This document shows, piece after piece, positions 8,470-16,297 of a stretch of 64,000 bases of DNA. The translations under genes and the position numbers were made by a program. The DNA comes from Treponema sp. UBA1747 (GTDB lineage Bacteria > Spirochaetota > Spirochaetia > Treponematales > Treponemataceae), in NCBI GenBank assembly GCA_002315375.1, contig DCHR01000013.1:53187-117186 (forward strand), read 5' to 3'. The stretch's first letter is position 1; the number at the start of each line of letters is the position of its first letter. Below the pieces are notes generated by a model. It did no database searches, had not been told where the DNA came from, and saw only the letters and a program-made list of their open reading frames with translations.

Positions 8470-9282
8470 TCACACATCCTTCCACGGGAAAATGAAAGAC
8501 TTGAATTTGCGCGGACCTAAAGTTTCTCGGTCTTCGTAAATCAGTTCTTCCCATGGAATCTGTTTTCTTTCCCGTTTTGTTTTGAGTTCCGGATGAAGTT
8601 CCAGGTAATCGTATTTATACATACGGAGACGAAGGGCGTTTACGCGGGCAAGAGTAATTCCTGTAACTGATGGTGCCAGACCTACAAAGGAAATGGAAAG
8701 TATCAGAAGGATAAGTGTGTAAAGTGCAAGTGCCAGTGAAAAGCCTGTATTGTCCAGCATAAGGATGAATGATTTTTTCAGGCATTTTTTGAAATCATTT
8801 TTCATTACTGCTCTTATTGCGATGAACCACTGGAAAGTAAGAATTGCAAAAAAATCAAACCAGATGAAAACACATCCAAGGAAAAGGTAAAGATAAGTTC
8901 CCTGACTGAAATACCATCTGATTCCGATGTAGGAAAGAATTGTCAGGGCTGAAAGCATAAGTCCGTAGAGAACTGCGTCTTTGAGAACTGAAGGAATGTT
9001 TTTGAAAAAGTCCAGAAGATGGATTCCTCCAAAATCGGCGATTTTAAAAGCCTGGTCTGAAAAAGCAAATGCAGAAATACTGTATAGAAGAAAAAGAAGA
9101 ATAAGTCCTATGCAGGTAACCAGCATGGAAATGATTTCATTTTCAGGAAGAAAGATAACAAGGGCTCTCCATGCGAAAAACAGAAGAACTCCGCCTGCCA
9201 TAAATACAAGGTTTAAAATTACAAGGGAAAAAAGATTATCCCAGCCATCGCAGAAATTTTTTTTAAGAAAGAATCCGAACAT
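8470..9282 (-). CDS. Polytopic membrane protein, possibly YesL/DUF624-like
   Basis: The 270-residue protein has about six hydrophobic segments and a cytoplasmic C-terminal tail of about 50 residues rich in Lys, Arg and Glu. The N-terminus FFLKKNFCDGWDNLFSLVILNLVF resembles the start of DUF624/YesL membrane proteins that often sit with sugar transporters, but the likeness is weak. It lies 31 bases downstream of the marR gene on the same strand, so the two may be cotranscribed. There is no clear ribosome-binding site. I do not recognise the family with confidence and assign no function. Confidence 0.5.
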   Translation of the reverse strand: MFGFFLKKNFCDGWDNLFSLVILNLVFMAGGVLLFFAWRALVIFLPENEIISMLVTCIGLILLFLLYSISAFAFSDQAFKIADFGGIHLLDFFKNIPSVLKDAVLYGLMLSALTILSYIGIRWYFSQGTYLYLFLGCVFIWFDFFAILTFQWFIAIRAVMKNDFKKCLKKSFILMLDNTGFSLALALYTLILLILSISFVGLAPSVTGITLARVNALRLRMYKYDYLELHPELKTKRERKQIPWEELIYEDRETLGPRKFKSFIFPWKDV

Positions 9283-9313
9283 AAGGTAAATGTAATAAGA
9301 AAATGAATTAAAA

Positions 9314-9778
9314 TCAAATGAATATTTTGTTTGCGTTATTAAAGTTTTTTTCTATGCGGCATAAAAGGGAATAGAAAATCTCTTTTTCTTCTTCTGAAAA
9401 ACCGTTGTAAAAAGTTTTTATAAGGTTTGCAGAAAGGTCTGATGTGAGTTTGTTATATTCACGGCCTTTTTCTGAAAGTTTTATAAGCTTTGAACGTTTG
9501 TCTATTTCAGAAGATTTTACTTCAACCAGCCCTTCATTTATCAGTTTCTGGACAAGAACCGTGGTAGTGGATTTGTCACGGTTTATTTTTTCTGAAAGCT
9601 CATTCATTTTCATGGATTCAACAAGGGAAAGCTGGAAAAGGATATTTCCGTGAGAAGAGGCAAAATTTTCCAGTCCTTTTTCCGAAAGCTGTTCTGTAAG
9701 AAAATCTGCAGAAAGGGAATGAATGTGTGAGATTTTTGAAATACTTTTATTGATCTTTTGAGTCTCTGCGGAATCCAT
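9314..9778 (-). CDS. MarR-family transcriptional regulator
   Basis: The 154-residue protein carries a winged-helix domain: recognition region MKMNELSEKINRDKSTTTVLVQKL (about residues 56-79), wing with DKRSKLIKLSEKGRE (about 93-107), and flanking dimerisation helices. It is divergent from the BMP-type ABC operon, and the space between them holds two identical 20-base direct repeats sitting on the operon promoter, so it most likely represses that operon and perhaps itself. Its own -10 box ends seven bases from the ATG, so the mRNA is probably leaderless. The ligand is unknown. Confidence 0.88.
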   Translation of the reverse strand: MDSAETQKINKSISKISHIHSLSADFLTEQLSEKGLENFASSHGNILFQLSLVESMKMNELSEKINRDKSTTTVLVQKLINEGLVEVKSSEIDKRSKLIKLSEKGREYNKLTSDLSANLIKTFYNGFSEEEKEIFYSLLCRIEKNFNNANKIFI

Positions 9779-9784
9779 AACTAA

Positions 9785-9813
9785 AGTATAACCGATTATT
9801 TTGACTTAGTCTA
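9785..9813 (-). promoter_or_regulatory. marR promoter (leaderless type)
   Basis: On the minus strand TAGACT (9808-9813) lies 17 bases from TATACT (9785-9790). The predicted transcription start falls on or next to the A of the marR ATG at 9778. Confidence 0.65.
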
Positions 9814-9817
9814 ATTG

Positions 9818-9864
9818 GTTTTATATCAAACTATATTGACATTAGTTTTATATCAAACTATATT
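9818..9864 (+). promoter_or_regulatory. Promoter of the BMP ABC operon with two operator repeats
   Basis: TTGACA (9836-9841), a 17-base spacer and TATATT (9859-9864) make a near-consensus sigma-70 promoter. Two identical 20-base direct repeats, 9818-9837 and 9845-9864, start 27 bases apart. Each contains the dyad AGTTT/GGTTT-tatatc-AAACT. The first ends on the -35 box and the second fills the spacer and -10 box, the layout expected for repression by the divergent MarR protein. Confidence 0.85.
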
Positions 9865-9911
9865 TAGAGCAATCTGTTTCATACAAAGGGGACAGAGATA
9901 AGGAATAAAAA

Positions 9912-10898
9912 ATGAAAAAAACAGCATTGTGTTTAATGGCTGCAGCTATTCTTTTTTCAGGCTGCGCAAACAAAAAAACTGAATCAAAGAAATCCATTGC
10001 GGTTTTCGTACCTGGAATTATGGCTGACAGCCCTATCTATGCAAAACTTGCAGAAGGGGCACAGAAAGCCGTTGAAGATTTCAACAGTGGAAAAGATGAT
10101 TCTGCAAAAGCAGATTTCTTTATTATGGAAGCCGGAACAAACCAGGCAGAGTGGGGCCCAAAAATTACTTCCCTTTGTGCCACAGGAAAATATGATGTAA
10201 TCATTTCTTCAAATCCTTCTTTACCGGGACTTGTTGAACCGATCAGCGCTCAGTTCCCAAAGCAGAAATTCATTCTTCTGGATGCTGAAATGGCCGGCAA
10301 CGAAAAAGTATTTACAGTTGGTTATGAACAGACAGAGGAAGCTTACCTGACCGGTTATATCGCAGGGCTTATGTCAAAGAATCATAAAGTTGCTCTGGTT
10401 GCTGCTCAGGATTATCCGGCAATGAACAACGTGCTTTATCCTAATTTTGAAAAAGGTGCAAAAGACGCTGTTCAGGGAACCACCTGTGATTATCGCGTTG
10501 TCGGAAACTGGTATGATGCTTCGAAAGGAATGGAAATTTCTGAAAGCCTGATTAAAGCCGGAGTTGATGTAATTCTGCCGATTTGTGGTGGAGCAAGCCA
10601 GGGTGTAATTGCAAGTGCAGTAAACAACGGAACTTATATTACCTGGTTTGATTCAAACGGTTTTTCAAAGGCTCCCGGCACAATTATTTCAAGTGCAATG
10701 GTTCTTCAGGATAAAATGACTTATGGAGTTACAAAGAAATATCTTGAAGATAAAATCGACTGGGGAAAAGCAGAGAAAGCCGGTTTGAAAGACGGATACA
10801 TCGAATTCATTCAGGATGATCCTTTTTACATTGAAACTGTTCCAGCCGAAGTACGTGCAAAAATGGCTGACCTTGTAAAGAAATTGCAGTCTAAATAG
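9912..10898 (+). CDS. BMP-family (PnrA/TmpC-like) substrate-binding lipoprotein
   Basis: The 328-residue protein has a lipoprotein signal ending in LFSGC (Cys18), so it is a lipid-anchored periplasmic binding protein. The mature domain starts IAVFVPG and shows the BMP-family elements DVIISSNPSLPG, VGYEQTEEAYLTGYIAGLMS and DVILPICGGASQGV. In Treponema pallidum the related PnrA (TmpC) binds purine nucleosides; nucleosides are the likely substrate here by family, but this is not proven. AAGG lies upstream of the ATG. It leads an operon with an ATPase and two permeases. Confidence 0.9.
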   Translation: MKKTALCLMAAAILFSGCANKKTESKKSIAVFVPGIMADSPIYAKLAEGAQKAVEDFNSGKDDSAKADFFIMEAGTNQAEWGPKITSLCATGKYDVIISSNPSLPGLVEPISAQFPKQKFILLDAEMAGNEKVFTVGYEQTEEAYLTGYIAGLMSKNHKVALVAAQDYPAMNNVLYPNFEKGAKDAVQGTTCDYRVVGNWYDASKGMEISESLIKAGVDVILPICGGASQGVIASAVNNGTYITWFDSNGFSKAPGTIISSAMVLQDKMTYGVTKKYLEDKIDWGKAEKAGLKDGYIEFIQDDPFYIETVPAEVRAKMADLVKKLQSK

Positions 10899-10909
10899 AA
10901 TAAGTTTTT

Positions 10910-12007
10910 ATGAATGTAAAGCTTTCCGGTATTGAACTTTCATACTCATATAAAAAAGTTCTTCAGGGAGTGGATGTTGAATTTTCTGAAGGGAAGATTC
11001 ATGCGCTCCTTGGAGAAAACGGAGCCGGAAAGTCGTCTTTAATGAAAATCCTGACAGGTTTTATCAAACCTGCAGCAGGCCGCATTTTCCTGGATGAAAA
11101 AGAAGTCCATTTCAGGCGGCCTGCTGATTCACTTAAGTGCGGAATTGCCTGTGTTTATCAGAGACCTTTCTTAAGCGAATCTCTTTCTGTTTCAGACAAT
11201 CTTAAAATCGGATTAAATAAAACTTTCAGTGAAAAAGATTTGTTCCTTCCTGAGGAAATAAAACCCGGGACAAAAGTAAAAGACCTTACGGGAGACCAGC
11301 GTTTTTTTGTCGCTTTTGCTGCCAGCCTTTTACGGAAACCTGAAGTTCTGATTCTGGATGAACCGACGGCTCTTCTGAACGAAGAACAGGGAAAACTGCT
11401 TTTTGCAAAGCTCCGTGAACTTGCATCCGGCGGAATGAATATAATCGTGATTACTCATAAGCCTGAAGATCTGCAATACTGTGATGAAGTAACCTGGATG
11501 AGCGGCGGAAAATGTTCGTCAGAGGACAGGGAAAAAATCAGTTCCGAAAATATTAAAAATATTGATATAGAAAACTTTGCAGTAAAAACTGCATCAGAGG
11601 AAAATATGCCGAAGGAAAAACTGAATCCGGAAAAATGTTTTTCTCTCAGAAAAGAAGGGACGGCAGTTATTCCTTCTGACAGAACATATCTGGCATCAAA
11701 TCCGGAATTGACCATTACGCAGCTGATATGTTCGACATATAAAGAAAGTTCAAAGCCGGCAATACGCAGGAAGCATACTGAAGAAATAATCAGGAAGGCT
11801 GAAATCAATATTCTTCCCGAAGAAAAAGCCTGTAATCTTTCCGGCGGAATGCTTCAGCGCCTGATACTGGAACGGGAACTTTTTGGAAATCCGAAAGTGA
11901 TTTATCTGGAAGACCCTTTTCAGGGACTGGACGGAGCTTCCTGCAAAAGACTTGAAAAACGTCTGGCAGAATGTGAAAAAAACGGAAGCAGGGTAGTAGT
12001 TTTATAA
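10910..12007 (+). CDS. ABC transporter ATP-binding protein with a degenerate second ATPase domain
   Basis: Proteins of this type (PnrC/RbsA-like) usually have two ATPase domains in about 500 residues; this one has 365. The first domain is complete in outline: Walker A GENGAGKSS at 35-43, Q-loop CVYQRP, Walker B VLILDEPTA and switch ITH. Its signature is LTGDQ instead of LSGGQ. The second half keeps a good signature (NLSGGMLQR) and Walker B (VIYLEDP) but has no Walker A. ATP would therefore be bound by the first domain's Walker A facing the second domain's signature, an asymmetric arrangement. It energises the two permeases that follow. Confidence 0.88.
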   Translation: MNVKLSGIELSYSYKKVLQGVDVEFSEGKIHALLGENGAGKSSLMKILTGFIKPAAGRIFLDEKEVHFRRPADSLKCGIACVYQRPFLSESLSVSDNLKIGLNKTFSEKDLFLPEEIKPGTKVKDLTGDQRFFVAFAASLLRKPEVLILDEPTALLNEEQGKLLFAKLRELASGGMNIIVITHKPEDLQYCDEVTWMSGGKCSSEDREKISSENIKNIDIENFAVKTASEENMPKEKLNPEKCFSLRKEGTAVIPSDRTYLASNPELTITQLICSTYKESSKPAIRRKHTEEIIRKAEINILPEEKACNLSGGMLQRLILERELFGNPKVIYLEDPFQGLDGASCKRLEKRLAECEKNGSRVVVL

Positions 12008-12009
12008 AT

Positions 12010-12927
12010 ATGAATATATATCTTCTGGGAACTATTCTGAATGTAGCAGGAATCCTCATGACAGCCAGTGCCGGTTCTTTTCTGAGTATTAAAGGTGGGA
12101 ACTTTAATCTGGGCGGCGAAGGCCAGGTTTATGCCGGCGGTTTTGCAGGCGCCCTGTTTCTTTGTGCCTGCAGAAATCTTCCCGCATTTGCCGCAGTTCC
12201 CCTGTGTATGATTGGAGCAGGTCTGGTTGCCGCATTAATGGCACTGATTCCTGCTTTGCTGAAATATTTCCGGGGTGTTGATGTTCTCCTTTCATCTTTT
12301 CTGATTTCTGCCGGATGTATTCCATTGATTGATTCCTTTATTGCCGGTCCTTTCAGAGGACCAACAAACAATCTTCTTGCAACAGAATTTATTCCAAAGA
12401 ATTTCAGATTCTCTTCCATTATGAATCCATCTCCTTTGAACTTCACATTCATAATTGCTATTGCTTTATGCGTGCTTTTATATTTTGTGATTTTCAGAAC
12501 TGAGTTCGGACAGCAGCTGACGGTTTTCGGAATCAGTTCTGATTTTGCAGTTTACTCAGGTTTTTCCTCGTTCAGGCTTACAGTGATTTCGGTAACTGTT
12601 TCAGGTTTCCTTCACGGCCTTGCAGGATTTTTCTGTGTAATCGGAACCTACTTTACCTGTCATTCAGGATTTTATTCCGGCTTCGGATGGAATGCTTTGT
12701 CTGTTGCTCTGATTTCAAAAAAGAATCCTTTGTTTATTATTCCTGCCGCAATTATTCTGGCTGCACTTTCTACAGGAGCAAGTCAGTTCTCATTAATGCA
12801 TAATTTTGGTTTTGATATGGGCTCCATGCTTCAGGGAGTGATTCTGTTTCTGATTGTTCTTTCTCCTGATGTAAAACCTGTTCAATTCATAAGAAAAATA
12901 TTTCTGAAAAAGGGGAGTGAAAAATGA
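12010..12927 (+). CDS. ABC transporter permease, BMP/ribose type (first)
   Basis: The protein is 305 residues, with about eight hydrophobic segments of the BPD_transp_2 fold used by RbsC-like and nucleoside permeases. Typical features are GNFNLGGEGQVYAGGFAGAL near the N-terminus and SGFYSGFGWNALSVALISKKNPL in the second half. It starts two bases after the ATPase stop and its end overlaps the next permease by ATGA, which indicates translational coupling. Substrate is probably a nucleoside, by operon context. Confidence 0.88.
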   Translation: MNIYLLGTILNVAGILMTASAGSFLSIKGGNFNLGGEGQVYAGGFAGALFLCACRNLPAFAAVPLCMIGAGLVAALMALIPALLKYFRGVDVLLSSFLISAGCIPLIDSFIAGPFRGPTNNLLATEFIPKNFRFSSIMNPSPLNFTFIIAIALCVLLYFVIFRTEFGQQLTVFGISSDFAVYSGFSSFRLTVISVTVSGFLHGLAGFFCVIGTYFTCHSGFYSGFGWNALSVALISKKNPLFIIPAAIILAALSTGASQFSLMHNFGFDMGSMLQGVILFLIVLSPDVKPVQFIRKIFLKKGSEK

Positions 12928-13733
12928 GTGACATTCTGTTTTCTTCAGTTCCCCTTATTCTGGCCAGTACAGGCGCTCTGTTTTCTGAATATGCAGGAAT
13001 CCTTGCAGTTTTCATGGACGGGGTAATCAATTTTTCTGCGTTCCTTGTATTTGCCTTTTTTGCCTTTACCGGAAATCTTTTTGTTTCTGTGATTCTGTCT
13101 CTTCTGGTTTGTGTTTTATTAACCTGCGTTTTTGCGTGGATTACTGAAAAAACAAAAATCAATCCCTTTCTTTCTGCCACAGCCATGAATTTGATTTTTT
13201 CAAGTATGACGTCGCTTTTTTCTTCTATATGGTTTGGTACTCGCGGAGTTCTTACTTCCCCGGATTTTGTTTTTGATTATGTCACTGTTAAATGGTGCGG
13301 GCTTCCTCTTTCGTTTCTGTTTTTTGTCCTTGCTGTTTTCTTCCTTTTCAAGACGCCTCACGGATTGTATCTGAGAATAACCGGAAGTGATTCTGATGTT
13401 CTGGATGTAAAAGGAATTTCTTCTTCCCGTTGCCGGATTTATTCCTGGATGCTTTCTGCAGTTTTTGCTGTAATGGCCGGATCTGTCCTGGTTTTGAAAA
13501 TCAATTCTTTTGTTCCGAATATTTCTGCCGGTCGCGGCTGGATTGCCCTGGCTGCAGTATTTATAGGCCAGAAAAAACTCTGGAAAATAATGATTGCTGT
13601 GGTTGTTTTCTGTGCTGCAGATTATCTGGGAATAAGACTACAGTCTCTGCTTCCCGGCGGATTTCTGAATGCTCTTCCATATTTTGTTGCTCTTCTGTTG
13701 ATTACTATGAACAAGGGAAAAAAATCACTATAA
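12924..13733 (+). CDS. ABC transporter permease, BMP/ribose type (second)
   Basis: The 269-residue membrane protein has an N-terminus (SVPLILASTGALFSEYAGILAVFMDG) and late loop (AGRGWIALAAVFIGQKKLWK) typical of the second permease in BMP-type importers. Its start overlaps the preceding stop (ATGA at 12924-12927) and it is preceded by AGTGAAAA. It is the last clear transporter gene of the operon. Family assignment is good; the substrate is inferred only. Confidence 0.87.
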   Translation: MSDILFSSVPLILASTGALFSEYAGILAVFMDGVINFSAFLVFAFFAFTGNLFVSVILSLLVCVLLTCVFAWITEKTKINPFLSATAMNLIFSSMTSLFSSIWFGTRGVLTSPDFVFDYVTVKWCGLPLSFLFFVLAVFFLFKTPHGLYLRITGSDSDVLDVKGISSSRCRIYSWMLSAVFAVMAGSVLVLKINSFVPNISAGRGWIALAAVFIGQKKLWKIMIAVVVFCAADYLGIRLQSLLPGGFLNALPYFVALLLITMNKGKKSL

Positions 13734-13744
13734 TTTTCCATAAT

Positions 13745-14749
13745 ATGGCAGTAGTGAATGACAGAAAAGGGGCTGTAAAAAAATTAAAGTGTCTCGCTTA
13801 TACTTCAAAATCTGAGACCACAGCTTTCCGTGAAAAAATTGATAAAACTTTTTATACTCCGATTCTCCCAAATGGTGTTGAATATTCCGAAGTAAATTAC
13901 GGCGGAATTCCCTGTGATGTCTTGTCTCCGGAAATCTATGCATCAAACCGGGTAGTGCTTTATATTCATGGCGGATCCTTTGTTGGCGGAAGCCGTGCAT
14001 CTTACCGTTGTTTCTGTGCTTCTCTTGCTTCGAAGGCCTGTGCCCGTGTTGTGATTCCTGAATTCCGTCTTGCACCTGCTTTCCCTTATCCTTCCGCTCT
14101 TGAAGATATTCAGCAGGTTTTCCGTGCTCTTTATACAGAGGAACAGGTTACTTCTTCTCTGGGAAATGAAAAAGACAGTCCTTCGGCTTCCCCTGATTTT
14201 GTCATTGCAGCTGACGGATCAGGAGCTTCTATTTCCCTTGCTCTTCTTTACAATTTGCGCGAAAGATACCGCCAGTGCATCAGTAATGTAATTCTGTTTT
14301 CTCCGTGGCTGAATCTTTCCGCTTCATCACCTGTTCTTTCTGCAAAAAAACTTAGTGATGATATTATTTCCAGTGATGTACTCAGGAAGTCTTCTTCTGT
14401 TTATACTTACGAAGCAAATACAGAAAGTCCGCTGGTTTCACCGTTACTTGCAACAGATGAACAGCTTTTGAATTTCCCTCCTGTTATTATTCAGATGGGG
14501 GATACAGAAATCCTGAAGGAAGATGCCCTTGCATTTGCAGAACGCCTTAAGTCTTTGGGAAATGATGTCAATGTTGATTTGTGGCCTGATATGATGTTTA
14601 TGTTTCAGATGGCTGATGACCTGATTCCGGAATCCCATCTGGCAATGGATAAAATTGGAAAAATATTGACGGGGAACAGAAGCGGAAAAGATACAGTTAA
14701 AGTTGAAAATAAACCGCGTCTTGAACAGTCAATTCATAGCGAAGCTTAA
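13745..14749 (+). CDS. HSL-type alpha/beta-hydrolase fold protein lacking catalytic Ser and His
   Basis: From the ATG at 13745 the protein has 334 residues. It has the oxyanion motif YIHGGSFVGGS of the hormone-sensitive-lipase family and the acidic motif GDTEILKEDA. At the nucleophile elbow, where GDSAGG is expected, it reads ADGSGAS, so the usual Ser position is Gly and the nearby Ser is out of register. At the His motif (usually PGMxHxF) it reads PDMMFMFQ. It may be a non-catalytic relative, for example a binding or scaffold protein, or it may use a shifted Ser. It sits 11 bases after the permease gene. No clear ribosome-binding site is seen. The C-terminal tail is rich in Lys and Glu. Confidence 0.8.
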   Translation: MAVVNDRKGAVKKLKCLAYTSKSETTAFREKIDKTFYTPILPNGVEYSEVNYGGIPCDVLSPEIYASNRVVLYIHGGSFVGGSRASYRCFCASLASKACARVVIPEFRLAPAFPYPSALEDIQQVFRALYTEEQVTSSLGNEKDSPSASPDFVIAADGSGASISLALLYNLRERYRQCISNVILFSPWLNLSASSPVLSAKKLSDDIISSDVLRKSSSVYTYEANTESPLVSPLLATDEQLLNFPPVIIQMGDTEILKEDALAFAERLKSLGNDVNVDLWPDMMFMFQMADDLIPESHLAMDKIGKILTGNRSGKDTVKVENKPRLEQSIHSEA

Positions 14750-14761
14750 AAGAGGATTTGA

Positions 14762-16225
14762 ATGATAGAATTACTTTCTCCTGCAGGAAATGTAGAAAAA
14801 CTTTCTTATGCTTATGCTTACGGTGCTGATGCTGCTTACATCGGATTGAAAAAGTTTTCCCTCCGCGTTAAGGCTGATAATTTTTATGATGATGAATATA
14901 AAAAGGTAATTCAGCTTAAGGAAAAGTATCCGGAGAAAAAACTTCATTGTGCCCTGAATATTTCTTTCCATAACAAAGATATTGAAAACCTTAAGAATAA
15001 TATTGATTATTTCAAACAGTATCCTATAGATGCATTTATTGTCCAGGATATCGGTGTAGTTCCTATTCTTCAGAAAGAATTTCCCAATGCTCAGCTCCAT
15101 GTTTCTACTCAGGCTTCCTGCATAAATTATGAAGCTGTAAAAATGTACAAAGCCATGGGATTCAGTCGTGTAGTTCTGGGAAGGGAAGCAGGGCTGGATG
15201 AAATACGTCAGATTAAAGATGCTGTTCCTGATATGGAACTGGAAGCTTTCTGTCATGGCGCAATGTGTATTGCCTATGCAGGCCGGTGTCTTATGAGCGC
15301 TTATCTGACAGGGCGTTCGGCTCAGGCAGGACTCTGTTCTCATACCTGCCGCTGGGAATATGACCTTTTGTCAAAACCTGAAGGAGCAAAAGAACTGGCA
15401 CAAAGCGGAAGACTTTATCTCCGTGAGCATGAACGGCCTGAAGAGTTGTTCCCTGTTTTTGAAGGCGAGGATTATACAGCAATTCTTTCCAGTAAAGATA
15501 TCCGCATGGTGGAACACTTGAAGGATATGATTGATGCCGGTCTTGATTCGCTGAAAATCGAAGGCCGCATGAAATCGGTTTACTATGTTGCACTGGTTAC
15601 CCGTGCTTACAGAAAAGCTCTTGATGCAATTGAAGGAAAGATTACGCAGGAAGAAGCAGATCCGTTTATTGCAGAACTGGAAAATGTGGCTCATCGTGAA
15701 AGCACAACAGGATTTTACTACAGCCGGGTTGATGCTGACGAAACCTGCATCGGCGCTTCCGACAGTAAATATATACTTACGGCTCAGGTTGGAGATGAAG
15801 TTTCAGATGAAGAATTCGGCAAAATGCTTGATCTGGCAGCTGAAACAGCAGGAAATTTTCAGAAAGAACTGGATGAAATGCATCCTGCAGCCCGTGAAGC
15901 CCGTCTGAAGGATCTTGAAATTCATACAGACCGCAGGGTAGTGCCTTTGGAAAAGAAGGAAGGCTGGCACCTGTATCCTTGTACTGCCCTGAATAAGTTT
16001 TCAACAGACATGGAAATTGAGTTTGTATCCCCTGATTTTGTTTCTAAAAAAGGAATGCCTGGAGACTGGGTTCTGATAAACCCGGAAAATGGATGCCTTC
16101 TGAACTGGGTATGTGACAGCCATCCTTGCATGATTTATACAAAACTTGAACTTCCGGAAAGTACTTTGATTCGTGTGGAAGATCCGGAATATAAACCCGG
16201 AATAATTCGCGATAAAGGACGCTGA
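14762..16225 (+). CDS. Peptidase U32-family protein (TrhP/YegQ-like)
   Basis: The 487-residue protein begins IELLSPAGNVEKLSYAYAYGADAAYIGL, the hallmark opening of the U32 family. It has the conserved centre GAMCIAYAGRC...LCSHTC with cysteines at 169, 176, 192 and 196; in related proteins such cysteines hold an iron-sulfur cluster. Characterised members hydroxylate tRNA (TrhP), modify rRNA (RlhA) or act in ubiquinone synthesis. The name peptidase is historical and proteolysis is doubtful for most members. AGAGG lies upstream of the ATG, and it starts 12 bases after the esterase-like gene. Confidence 0.88.
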   Translation: MIELLSPAGNVEKLSYAYAYGADAAYIGLKKFSLRVKADNFYDDEYKKVIQLKEKYPEKKLHCALNISFHNKDIENLKNNIDYFKQYPIDAFIVQDIGVVPILQKEFPNAQLHVSTQASCINYEAVKMYKAMGFSRVVLGREAGLDEIRQIKDAVPDMELEAFCHGAMCIAYAGRCLMSAYLTGRSAQAGLCSHTCRWEYDLLSKPEGAKELAQSGRLYLREHERPEELFPVFEGEDYTAILSSKDIRMVEHLKDMIDAGLDSLKIEGRMKSVYYVALVTRAYRKALDAIEGKITQEEADPFIAELENVAHRESTTGFYYSRVDADETCIGASDSKYILTAQVGDEVSDEEFGKMLDLAAETAGNFQKELDEMHPAAREARLKDLEIHTDRRVVPLEKKEGWHLYPCTALNKFSTDMEIEFVSPDFVSKKGMPGDWVLINPENGCLLNWVCDSHPCMIYTKLELPESTLIRVEDPEYKPGIIRDKGR

Positions 16226-16297
16226 TAGTGACATTAAAGAATCGGGTGTTTTATGCCGATAATTTAATGAAGTAGAATCTCGAAAAAGGACTTTTTT

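Noticed and set aside
13430..13744. N-terminal extension of the esterase-like gene
   Set aside because: The frame upstream of 13745 is a Cys-rich shadow of the permease gene and does not match the hydrolase fold.
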